6,117 bases of DNA from Lachnospiraceae bacterium (GTDB lineage Bacteria; Bacillota; Clostridia; Lachnospirales; Lachnospiraceae). Location: NCBI GenBank assembly GCA_003488965.1, contig DNJW01000438.1, positions 1-6,117 of the forward strand, read 5' to 3'. The notes beneath the pieces were generated by a model that was not told the DNA's origin, ran no database searches, and worked only from the letters and a program-made list of their open reading frames with translations. Positions 1 to 6,078 of this stretch are shown one piece after another; the stretch's first letter is position 1; each line of letters starts with the position of its first letter. The translations under genes and the position numbers were made by a program.

Positions 1-759
1 TTTTAAGAAAGTTAATCTGCTGCCCTGGCTGTCTCTGGAAATTTTAAATACCCTCGCCCCAAACTCCTCAGGGTAATTTTTTTTAAATGTATACTTTTTC
101 AGCCCCGAAAGAAATTCCTTCACGCCAGTGCCCTTTAAGGCAGAACCAAAAAAGCAAGGGAATACTTTCCGTTCCGCAATCAGTCTCCCGATTTCTTCCT
201 CCGTCACCTTCCCTTGCTCCAAAAATGCTTCCAGCACTTTCTCATCGGCCGTCGCAATGCTTTCATAAAATTTCTGTCTATCCTCTTCCGTCTCTTTTTC
301 TGTAAAATCAATACATTCACCGCTAAGCTTCTTTCTCAATTCCTCTATAAGGGCTTCTCTGTCCGTTCCTTTCTGGTCCATTTTATTAACAAAAAGAAAT
401 ACCGGTATTCCATACTTTTTTAGCAGCCGCCACAGTGTCAGGGTATGTCCCTGCACTCCGTCCGCCCCGCTTATTACCAGCACCGCATAATCCAATACTT
501 GCAGTGTCCTTTCCATTTCTGCAGAAAAATCTGCATGCCCCGGAGTATCCAGAAGCGTCGCTTCCTCATTTCCCAGCATAAATACGGCCTGTTTGGAAAA
601 AATCGTTATTCCCCGGCTCCGCTCCAGCTCATAGTTATCCAGAAAGGCATCCCCATTGTCTACCCTTCCCATCCGGCGGATTGCTCCGCTGAAATAAAGA
701 ACGGCCTCCGATAAAGTTGTCTTTCCCGCATCCACATGCGCTAATATCCCAATTACCAA
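1..759 (-). CDS. TetM/TetO-like translational GTPase (EF-G family), N-terminal part, cut by window edge
   Basis: Translating the minus strand from a TTG at 759-757 gives 253 uninterrupted residues running off base 1, so the C-terminal half or more is outside the window. All GTPase motifs are present: G1 AHVDAGKT (residues 7-14), G2 RGITI (49-53), G3 DTPGH (71-75) followed by ADF, G4 NKMD (125-128) and G5 GSALKG (205-210). The last visible stretch, GARVFKISRD followed by QGSRLTFLK, matches the start of domain II in ribosomal protection proteins. Family knowledge: these cytosolic GTPases resemble EF-G, bind the ribosomal A-site region and release tetracycline; clostridial genomes also carry diverged chromosomal members of unproven resistance. 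The start is TTG because an in-frame TAA lies at 790-792, no ATG intervenes, and an AAAGGA site lies 8 nt upstream. The family call is secure; calling it a resistance gene is not, because the domain IV tip that contacts the drug site is missing here. Confidence 0.9.
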   Translation of the reverse strand, partial: MVIGILAHVDAGKTTLSEAVLYFSGAIRRMGRVDNGDAFLDNYELERSRGITIFSKQAVFMLGNEEATLLDTPGHADFSAEMERTLQVLDYAVLVISGADGVQGHTLTLWRLLKKYGIPVFLFVNKMDQKGTDREALIEELRKKLSGECIDFTEKETEEDRQKFYESIATADEKVLEAFLEQGKVTEEEIGRLIAERKVFPCFFGSALKGTGVKEFLSGLKKYTFKKNYPEEFGARVFKISRDSQGSRLTFLK

Positions 760-767
760 TCTGTTTT

Positions 768-773
768 TCCTTT
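768..773 (-). promoter_or_regulatory. Ribosome binding site that supports the TTG start of the TetM-like gene
   Basis: On the minus strand AAAGGA lies 8 nt before the TTG at 759-757. No ATG or GTG in this frame lies between the upstream stop (TAA at 790-792) and the G1 motif of the GTPase, so this site fixes the start codon. Confidence 0.65.
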
Positions 774-804
774 CTTGATTCAGGTACCCTTATGTTAACC
801 CAAA

Positions 805-843
805 GTTACCCTAAGACAGCCTTCTTAGGTGTCTTAGGGTAAC
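805..843 (-). terminator. Long perfect hairpin after the CofE-like gene; terminator or leader element of the TetM-like gene
   Basis: The arms GTTACCCTAAGACA (805-818) and TGTCTTAGGGTAAC (830-843) are perfectly complementary over 14 bp. In the 11-nt loop CCT (820-822) can also pair with AGG (827-829), making an almost continuous hairpin. It begins 10 nt after the stop of the CofE-like gene and ends 45 nt before the TTG start of the GTPase gene. That position fits an intrinsic terminator, but on the minus strand only TTT followed by GGG comes after the stem, so the U tract is poor. It could instead be a read-through-controlled leader structure or an mRNA-stabilising 3' hairpin. No leader peptide with an ATG start is present between 853 and 760. 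The structure is seen directly; its role is uncertain. Confidence 0.45.
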
Positions 844-853
844 CGAAATATCC

Positions 854-2056
854 TTAACTTACATAATTGTCAAAATAGCCTTGTATCAAAATAACAGGTG
901 TTCCTTTATCCCCGGAACCGCTGGTCAGGTCGCATAAGGAGCCAATCAGGTCTGTGAGTCTTCTCGGCGTCGTTCCCTGAGATGCCATATCTCCTACCAG
1001 ATTATCTTTTTTCTCACGGATACGGTTTTCTATCGCCTGCTTTAGAGCCTCCCCTGATAAATCCTTAAAATCGTTATCCGCCAGATATTTCAGCTTCACC
1101 TCATTCGGCGTTCCTTCCAGTCCCGGTGTGCTCGCAGGCGACACGCAAGGATCCGCCAGTTCCCAAATCTTTCCTACCGGATCTTTAAAAGCGCCATCCC
1201 CATACACCATTACTTCCACATGTTTCCCGGTCTCATCCAATATCTTTTTCTGAATATCCAGTACAAGGTCTGTACATTCCCTAGGAAAAAGTTTAACGGA
1301 ATTTTCCGTGGATTTGTTGGAACCCAGCAGCCCATATTTTTCATTATGACCGCTTCCGTTTACCGATGCGTTCAATATATCATCCAAACCGCATACCACT
1401 TCTGCCCCGCAGGCCTTTAATATCTTCTTTGTGCGGGCACGGGTATGAATATCGCAATTCAATACCTTTTTCGTATATTGTAAAATTTTCCGGCAGTCGT
1501 TGGCAAATATAATTTCCGCTTCCGCCCCTTCTTCCCGGATGATATCCCCATAATACTGCACATAATCCACTCCGGTAAACGGATGCTTGTTTTCTCCGAA
1601 AAGCTCCCTATACTTTTCCAGCGTCAGCAAATCGCTGTATGGATTAATGCCCGCGTCATCCAGCTTATCCAAAGAAACAAGTTCGTTCCCCACTTCATCG
1701 CTTGGATAGCTCAGCATAAGCACTATCTTTTTCGCTCCTTTTGCAATCCCTCTTAAGCAGATAGCAAAACGGTTTCTCGATAAAATAGGGAAAATAACCC
1801 CTACCGTTTCACCGCCTAATTTTTCCCGCACATCCTGAGCAATATCATCCACCGATGCATAATTGCCCTGGGAACGGGCAACTACCGACTCCGTTACCGC
1901 AATAACATCCCTGTCCCTTAATTCAAAGCCTTCGCTTTTGGCTGCCTCTAATACACTGTCTGTTACGATATTTACCAGATTATCCCCTTCCCGGATAATG
2001 GGACAGCGGATTCCTCTTGAAACAGTTCCTACTCTTCTTTCCATTTTTATAACCAT
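854..2056 (-). CDS. CofE-like coenzyme F420-0:L-glutamate ligase family protein
   Basis: This 400-residue protein has the hallmarks of the F420 ligase (CofE, COG1478) family. The N-terminal segment RGIRCPIIREGDNL (14-27) leads into LRDRDVIAVTESVVARSQG (46-64), the usual family opening. Later come SVNGSGHNEKYGLLGSN (231-247), VMVYGDGAFKDP (282-293) and a C-terminal block TPRRLTDLIGSL followed by TSGSGDKGTP (363-387). There is no signal peptide or membrane segment, so it is cytosolic. In archaea and actinobacteria CofE joins glutamate to F420-0 through gamma linkages using GTP; relatives elsewhere have been linked to folate polyglutamylation. No F420 genes are visible here and clostridia generally lack F420, so the substrate is unknown. 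The start is ambiguous: GGAG sits only 1 nt before the ATG at 2056 and 13 nt before the in-frame ATG at 2044, where the recognisable homology (MERRVGT) begins. It lies 110 bp after the chemoreceptor gene on the same strand and may have its own promoter. Confidence 0.82.
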   Translation of the reverse strand: MVIKMERRVGTVSRGIRCPIIREGDNLVNIVTDSVLEAAKSEGFELRDRDVIAVTESVVARSQGNYASVDDIAQDVREKLGGETVGVIFPILSRNRFAICLRGIAKGAKKIVLMLSYPSDEVGNELVSLDKLDDAGINPYSDLLTLEKYRELFGENKHPFTGVDYVQYYGDIIREEGAEAEIIFANDCRKILQYTKKVLNCDIHTRARTKKILKACGAEVVCGLDDILNASVNGSGHNEKYGLLGSNKSTENSVKLFPRECTDLVLDIQKKILDETGKHVEVMVYGDGAFKDPVGKIWELADPCVSPASTPGLEGTPNEVKLKYLADNDFKDLSGEALKQAIENRIREKKDNLVGDMASQGTTPRRLTDLIGSLCDLTSGSGDKGTPVILIQGYFDNYVS

Positions 2057-2094
2057 GCTCCTTTTGTTTATTATTACTGCCGGATAAAATGCCC

Positions 2095-2131
2095 ACTTTA
2101 TTATTATAGTAGATATATGACAAAAAGGGAA
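2095..2131 (-). promoter_or_regulatory. Candidate sigma-A promoter(s) for the CofE-like gene
   Basis: Two overlapping readings exist on the minus strand. One is TTGTCA (2123-2118), 17 bp, TAAAGT (2100-2095). The other is a perfect TATAAT (2108-2103) with a poor TTCCCT (2131-2126) 17 bp upstream. Either would give a leader of roughly 30-45 nt before the coding region. Neither pair is strong in both hexamers, so the exact start of transcription is unsure. Confidence 0.4.
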
Positions 2132-2142
2132 GCATTTTCCTT
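2122..2142 (-). terminator. Weak intrinsic-terminator-like hairpin after the chemoreceptor gene
   Basis: On the minus strand, AAGGAA (2142-2137), a 5-nt loop AATGC (2136-2132) and TTCCCTT form a short stem with one bulged C. A TTTTT run (2126-2122) starts inside the end of the stem. It lies about 25 nt after the receptor stop codon. The stem is short and low in G+C, so termination would be partial at best, and it overlaps the promoter hexamers assigned to the next gene. Confidence 0.35.
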
Positions 2143-2166
2143 CATTAAAACCGGATAATACTTTGA

Positions 2167-3888
2167 TTATTCCAATTTGAACTTTCCGACCTCGCTTTCC
2201 AGCTGTTCTCCTATTTTCTTATTCATATCCGCACGCTTTTTAATATCCGACATACTCTCTGTCAGTTGGGCGGAAACTTCTGAAACATTTACAATCCCTT
2301 TCGCATTTTCCTCCACCGCAGAGCTGACTGCCTGCAAGGCCTCTTTCATCTTGTTCACGGACTTCTCCAGCTGCTCCGAATCCTCTGCGAATTTTTCCAT
2401 CATCCCATGAATAGTCTCCGCATTTTCAACATAATCCTGACTGGTTCCCAAAAGCTTCCTATAGCCTTCCATCGCTGTATTTTCCATACATTGAAGCATT
2501 TTTTCCGCCTCCAGGGCAAGCTCCTCTACCGCCGCAATTACCACAGCGCTGACTTGCTTTATCTGGGCAGCCGTATTTCCCGAAGTCGATGCCAGTTTCC
2601 CTATTTCATCCGCCACTACGGCAAACCCCTTTCCTGCTTCCCCCGCCCTCGCAGCCTCTATGCTGGCATTCAGCGCCAAAAGATTGGTCTGTCCCGTAAT
2701 GCTGATAATATTTTCCGTCAGGAGATTAATTTCCGCAACAGATTTTGATTTTTCAATTTTCTCGTTGACAGAATCTGCCAGTTCCATTACAACGGCATGG
2801 GCATTTTCCTGCTCCTTCTCAGCATAACTGTAAATTTTCTGGGCTTTTTCCCTAATCTCCTTAGTCAGGCTGTTTCCGGTTTCCGCTTTTTCCGATATAA
2901 AGTTAATGCCCGCATATACCTCTCCCATCGACTCGCTAATCTGGTTCAGTGTAGCCGTGCTTTCTTCCATAGCTGCGCTCATCTGTTCCATGGTGGCGGA
3001 AACTTCCATTACATTTTCCCCTGCACTTGTCAGGTTTCCGAAAACAATTTTCGTGGAATCGTTCAGTTTATTGGAATTGTCCGAAATACGGAGCATAATC
3101 TCACGGATATATTTTAAAAGTTCATTTACGTTCTCCGCCATCAGCTCCATTTCGTCCCCGGTTTTTACAGTAAGCTGCTGGGTCAAATCCCCTTCGCTGT
3201 TTACCAGTTCATAAATTTTCTTATTTACCTTCCACAAGCTGCTTGTCACGGTCCGTATAATCAGATGGGAAACGATAAGCGCCACCAGCACCCCTATTGC
3301 GCCAACTTCCATCATCCAGTTCCTTATCCGTTTCAGCCTGCCTACAATCTCAGATGCATCGTAATCGCTGCCAAGCACTGCAGCCACATGGTTTCCTTCA
3401 TCCATTACCGGAATATACACGGTAATCAGGTCGCCGTCCTGTGTGGAATCAATAAAATCCTGCACATAGATATTTCCTTCAAAAACCGGCTTTAATTCTT
3501 CATAAGAATAGTCAAACTCGTCTCCTATTGCACTCCTTGAACTGGTTTCATCCGTATCTATGCCATAATAAACCTTATTCTTATCTGTACTAAGGGTATA
3601 CAGGTATGCCACATTGCATGTCCCTTTAATATTCCGGAGAGCCTGCAGCATTTTTTCATATTCCTCCGTTCCTTCATCTCCCGCCTGCAAGTCCGCTATG
3701 GAAGCATCCACCTGACTGACTGCCACTTTTGCCGCAACTTCTGCCTGTTCAATGCCCATACTGACCATATTTTCTTCCATACTTATGTAAAAACTTATCC
3801 CCAGAACCAGAAAAAGGCCTATCATCATCAGGCTTGTGCTTAACAGTATCTTCACTTTAATGCTTAATTTCCGCGTTCTTTTTTTCAT
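2167..3888 (-). CDS. Methyl-accepting chemotaxis protein (transmembrane chemoreceptor)
   Basis: The 573-residue protein has the full receptor layout. A basic start (MKKRTRK) precedes a first membrane helix (about 12-36). An extracellular Cache/PAS-like sensor spans about 37-190, with [19 protein letters not shown] (93-111) and [12 protein letters not shown] (154-165). A second membrane helix (about 192-214) leads to a HAMP segment (about 211-265) containing GDEMELM. The coiled-coil signalling domain (about 266-573) has the diagnostic hairpin tip with [20 protein letters not shown] (400-419) and [13 protein letters not shown] (421-433). That tip binds CheW/CheA in family members. Predicted helices flanking the tip contain Glu/Gln/Ala-rich candidate methylation stretches. 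There is no C-terminal NWETF-type CheR/CheB tether; the protein ends in GKFKLE. The start is supported by AGAGG 7 nt upstream and a strong promoter. Its ligand cannot be read from the sequence. It is transcribed away from the ParB-like/BMP gene, with no chemotaxis partners in view. Confidence 0.95.
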   Translation of the reverse strand: MKKRTRKLSIKVKILLSTSLMMIGLFLVLGISFYISMEENMVSMGIEQAEVAAKVAVSQVDASIADLQAGDEGTEEYEKMLQALRNIKGTCNVAYLYTLSTDKNKVYYGIDTDETSSRSAIGDEFDYSYEELKPVFEGNIYVQDFIDSTQDGDLITVYIPVMDEGNHVAAVLGSDYDASEIVGRLKRIRNWMMEVGAIGVLVALIVSHLIIRTVTSSLWKVNKKIYELVNSEGDLTQQLTVKTGDEMELMAENVNELLKYIREIMLRISDNSNKLNDSTKIVFGNLTSAGENVMEVSATMEQMSAAMEESTATLNQISESMGEVYAGINFISEKAETGNSLTKEIREKAQKIYSYAEKEQENAHAVVMELADSVNEKIEKSKSVAEINLLTENIISITGQTNLLALNASIEAARAGEAGKGFAVVADEIGKLASTSGNTAAQIKQVSAVVIAAVEELALEAEKMLQCMENTAMEGYRKLLGTSQDYVENAETIHGMMEKFAEDSEQLEKSVNKMKEALQAVSSAVEENAKGIVNVSEVSAQLTESMSDIKKRADMNKKIGEQLESEVGKFKLE

Positions 3889-3932
3889 AATTCTACCTCT
3901 CTTCAGTTCTTCTTCAACTACCGCCGTTTTTT

Positions 3933-3961
3933 ATTATATCACTTTGTTACAAGAATAGCAA
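3933..3961 (-). promoter_or_regulatory. Sigma-A promoter with extended -10 for the chemoreceptor gene
   Basis: On the minus strand TTGCTA (3961-3956) is followed after exactly 17 bp by a perfect TATAAT (3938-3933). TG plus one base precedes the TATAAT, giving the extended -10 form TGATATAAT. Transcription would begin near 3926, leaving a leader of about 38 nt and AGAGG (3900-3896) 7 nt before the ATG. This is the best promoter in the window. Confidence 0.7.
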
Positions 3962-3990
3962 TGAAGGTACCCTTCTCTTTTTGCATATAG

Positions 3991-4019
3991 TTGCTGTATT
4001 GCCTTCTAGTGCCTATATT
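3991..4019 (+). promoter_or_regulatory. Weak candidate plus-strand promoter entering the large palindrome
   Basis: TTGCTG (3991-3996) and TATATT (4014-4019) are 17 bp apart. The -10-like element lies inside the left arm of the inverted repeat 4012-4046, so a protein bound there would block it. The -35 matches consensus at only three of six positions. It competes with the promoter proposed at 4110-4138 for the same gene. Confidence 0.2.
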
Positions 4020-4046
4020 TCGTGCATATAATGCATGAAATATAGG
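4012..4046. repeat. 16-bp-arm inverted repeat in the divergent intergenic region, possible operator
   Basis: CCTATATTTCGTGCAT (4012-4027) and ATGCATGAAATATAGG (4031-4046) are inverted copies with 15 of 16 positions complementary; the exception is a G/T position at 4022/4036. The spacer is only ATA (4028-4030). A perfect TATAAT (4027-4032) sits at the centre. It lies between two divergent genes and outside both coding regions. No T tract follows on either strand, so an operator or supercoil-extruded cruciform is more likely than a terminator. The protein that might bind it is unknown. Confidence 0.6.
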
Positions 4047-4059
4047 TGTATAATACACC
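4045..4059. repeat. Perfect palindrome GGTGTA-TAA-TACACC around a TATAAT
   Basis: Six-base arms GGTGTA (4045-4050) and TACACC (4054-4059) flank TAA, and TATAAT (4049-4054) lies across the centre. The site overlaps the last two bases of the larger inverted repeat, so the two could not form full hairpins independently. No good -35 hexamer lies 16-18 bp away on either strand, which favours a protein-binding site over a core promoter. Confidence 0.45.
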
Positions 4060-4109
4060 AAAAATATGCATTATGCCGATTCTTCCTATAGACGCATGAA
4101 GTCTGGGTA

Positions 4110-4138
4110 TTTACTAAAATCAATGCTTATAGTAAAAT
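4110..4138 (+). promoter_or_regulatory. Candidate sigma-A promoter for the ParB-like/BMP gene, overlain by an inverted repeat
   Basis: TTTACT (4110-4115; four of six consensus bases) is followed after 17 bp by TAAAAT (4133-4138; five of six). Transcription would start near 4145, about 25 nt before the ATG at 4170. The -35 and the region up to the -10 also form an inverted repeat, TTTACTA (4110-4116) and TAGTAAA (4130-4136), whose arms are 14 bp apart from start of gap to restart less one. A dimeric repressor could cover both hexamers; this last point is inference. Confidence 0.45.
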
Positions 4139-4159
4139 AAGGGCATAAAATTTGAATTC

Positions 4160-4165
4160 AGGGGG
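4160..4165 (+). promoter_or_regulatory. Ribosome binding site selecting the ATG at 4170
   Basis: AGGGGG lies 4 nt before ATG at 4170-4172. An in-frame TTG at 4152 would place this site inside the coding region and has no purine-rich site of its own, so the ATG is preferred. Confidence 0.65.
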
Positions 4166-4169
4166 CACC

Positions 4170-6071
4170 ATGGGAAGAGAAGATTACAGCAAAGCATTTA
4201 AATTAGGAAAAAAAGATTATCAGTCACGCATGCTTCACGGAGTCAAACCGACGCTTCTGGTTTTAGATGATATTATGCCCGAAAAAGGCTCCTATTCCGA
4301 ACAGCCCCTCGGTCTTGTCCAGATTCCGGCAGAACAGATTGTAGGGACCAAAACCATCGGAAGAAGCAATTCTTTTGCAGGCAATTTTATGCCGATACTG
4401 CGTGAAAACTCGGAATTTGCCCAAAAATGGTCAGCACTTAGCACCAGCCATATAAAAGAGGGCATCAGAGAGCCCATCAAGGCTTACGAATATATGAACA
4501 AATTCTACGTACTGGAGGGGAATAAACGCGTCAGCGTCATGAAATATTTCGGCGTCGTTTCCATTCCGGGAAACGTTACCCGTATCGTACCGCGGCGCAC
4601 AGAAGAAAAGGAAAATAAAATTTATTATGAATTTATGGATTTTTACCGGGTTGCACCAATCAATTATATCTGGTTTTCCCAGGAAGGCTGTTTTGCCAAG
4701 CTGCAAAAGGCCGTGGGAAAGGAACCGGGAGAAACATGGACCGATGACGACCTTCTAAAGTTCAGTGCCTTTTACACACGGTTCAGCGCAGAATATAAGG
4801 CCAAAGGGGGCAGCAAGCTGCATATTACCCCCGGCGATGCATTTCTCGCCTTTATCACACTCCACGGCTATAATGCAACAGAAGAGAAAACCACCAATGA
4901 ATTAAAAGAATTGATGGTTAAAAGCTGGGAGGAGTTTAAACTCCTTCAGGAAGATCAGGAAATTGATTTGAAGATGGAGCCGAATCAGGAAAAGAAATCT
5001 CTGCGCAATATCCTGCTCCCGCTAAGCGCACCCAAACTGAACATTGCATTTATTTATGAAAAAACGCCGGGAACCTCGGCATGGACCTATTCACATGAGC
5101 TGGGAAGGCTTTATCTTGAACAGACTTTCCCCGATGAAGTGAGTACCGTCTGTTTTGAAAACGGGACGCCGGAAACCGCCGAATCCCTGATTGAAGAAGC
5201 CATTGTTTCGGGATGTAATCTGATATTCACCACAACTCCTGCTTTTGTGCAGGCCAGCGTAAAAGCCGCTATCGCCCATCCCGAAACCCGGATTTTAAGC
5301 TGCTCCTTAAATACCTCTCACCGGTATATCCGTACTTATTACTCGCGGATGCATGAGGCAAAATTTCTGATGGGTGCCATTGCCGGGGCGATGGCGGAAA
5401 ACAGCCGCCTTGCCTACATTGCCGATTACCCCATCTACGGCACCATTGCAAGCATTAACGCCTTCGCACTGGGTGCCAAAATGATTAACCCCAGAGCAAA
5501 GGTTTATCTGGAATGGTCTACCATGAAAGAAATCGATATGGAAGAAAAACTGAAAGAAATTGCGCCTTCATGTATCTCAGGAAGAGATATGGTCATCCCT
5601 GAGGAAGGCTCCCGCTTTTTCGGTCTCTACCACATGGACGGGGATTATCCGAGAAATCTTGCTATGCCGTTATATCATTGGGGAAAATTTTACGAACAGC
5701 TTATCCGCGCTATTATGGATGGAAAATGGAAATATGACGACAATCCCACGAAAGCAGTCAACTATTGGTGGGGAATGTCAGCCGGGGTTATTGACGTCAT
5801 CTGCTCCCAGCATCTGCCGATTGGCACAAAACGGCTGATAGAGCTGTTAAAAGCAACCATCAGCTCCGAGCAGTTCAATCCTTTTTCCGGCATTTTATAT
5901 TCTCAGACAGGGCTTGTTACAGACTCTCCCGACAGAAGCCTTTCACCGGAAGAAATTATGACAATGGGCTGGCTGGCAGAAAATATTATCGGTTCTATTC
6001 CGAATAAACAAGAATTAAAAGAACAAGCCGCAGCTGTCATTAACCAGCAGGGCGTAAAAAAGGAAGGATAA
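4170..6071 (+). CDS. Cytosolic fusion of a ParB/Srx-like region and a BMP/PnrA/Med-type ligand-binding domain
   Basis: The 633-residue protein begins MGREDYSKAFKLGKKDY and has no signal peptide, lipobox or membrane helix. Residues about 48-140 resemble the ParB/sulfiredoxin fold: LVQIPAEQIVG (49-59), HIKEGIREPIKAYEY (94-108), then FYVLEGNKRVSVMKYFG (112-128). EGNKR stands where ParB has its GERR-type nucleotide-binding box. Residues about 150-285 are a mostly helical linker of unknown function. Residues about 289-545 match the basic membrane protein family: KLNIAFIYEK (289-298), AWTYSHELGRLYLE (304-317), CNLIFTTTPAF (349-359), YYSRMHEAKFLMGAIAGAMA (390-409), LYHWGKFYEQ (501-510) and NYWWGMSAGVIDV (531-543). 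Ordinary BMP proteins are exported lipoproteins that bind nucleosides for ABC importers; this one should stay inside the cell. It sits 7 bp before a probable metallophosphoesterase gene and diverges from a chemoreceptor. A ligand-sensing regulator or enzyme is inferred. The BMP call is firm; the ParB-like call rests on motif resemblance. Confidence 0.82.
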   Translation: MGREDYSKAFKLGKKDYQSRMLHGVKPTLLVLDDIMPEKGSYSEQPLGLVQIPAEQIVGTKTIGRSNSFAGNFMPILRENSEFAQKWSALSTSHIKEGIREPIKAYEYMNKFYVLEGNKRVSVMKYFGVVSIPGNVTRIVPRRTEEKENKIYYEFMDFYRVAPINYIWFSQEGCFAKLQKAVGKEPGETWTDDDLLKFSAFYTRFSAEYKAKGGSKLHITPGDAFLAFITLHGYNATEEKTTNELKELMVKSWEEFKLLQEDQEIDLKMEPNQEKKSLRNILLPLSAPKLNIAFIYEKTPGTSAWTYSHELGRLYLEQTFPDEVSTVCFENGTPETAESLIEEAIVSGCNLIFTTTPAFVQASVKAAIAHPETRILSCSLNTSHRYIRTYYSRMHEAKFLMGAIAGAMAENSRLAYIADYPIYGTIASINAFALGAKMINPRAKVYLEWSTMKEIDMEEKLKEIAPSCISGRDMVIPEEGSRFFGLYHMDGDYPRNLAMPLYHWGKFYEQLIRAIMDGKWKYDDNPTKAVNYWWGMSAGVIDVICSQHLPIGTKRLIELLKATISSEQFNPFSGILYSQTGLVTDSPDRSLSPEEIMTMGWLAENIIGSIPNKQELKEQAAAVINQQGVKKEG

Positions 6072-6078
6072 CATACGG

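Noticed and set aside
87..714. Three overlapping plus-strand frames of 69-89 codons
   Set aside because: They lie antisense to the intact TetM-like GTPase frame, resemble no family and have no convincing ribosome binding sites.
2177..3495. Several plus-strand frames of 76-113 codons
   Set aside because: They are antisense to the chemoreceptor coding region, which has complete domain structure; their composition reflects the reverse complement of its codons.
782..3974. Ten-base repeat AGGTACCCTT at 782-791 and 3965-3974
   Set aside because: A window of this size is expected to contain several ten-base matches by chance, and the two contexts are otherwise unlike.
4012..4046. Large inverted repeat as an intrinsic terminator
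   Set aside because: No gene ends next to it and no T tract follows it on either strand.
4152..4169. TTG start extending the ParB-like/BMP protein by six residues
   Set aside because: The extension NSGGT encodes the Shine-Dalgarno AGGGGG itself, and no purine-rich site precedes the TTG; ATG at 4170 has correct spacing.
4050..4169. Known riboswitch upstream of the BMP-type gene
   Set aside because: I looked for purine-type conserved loops and other familiar riboswitch cores and did not see any; only simple inverted repeats are present.
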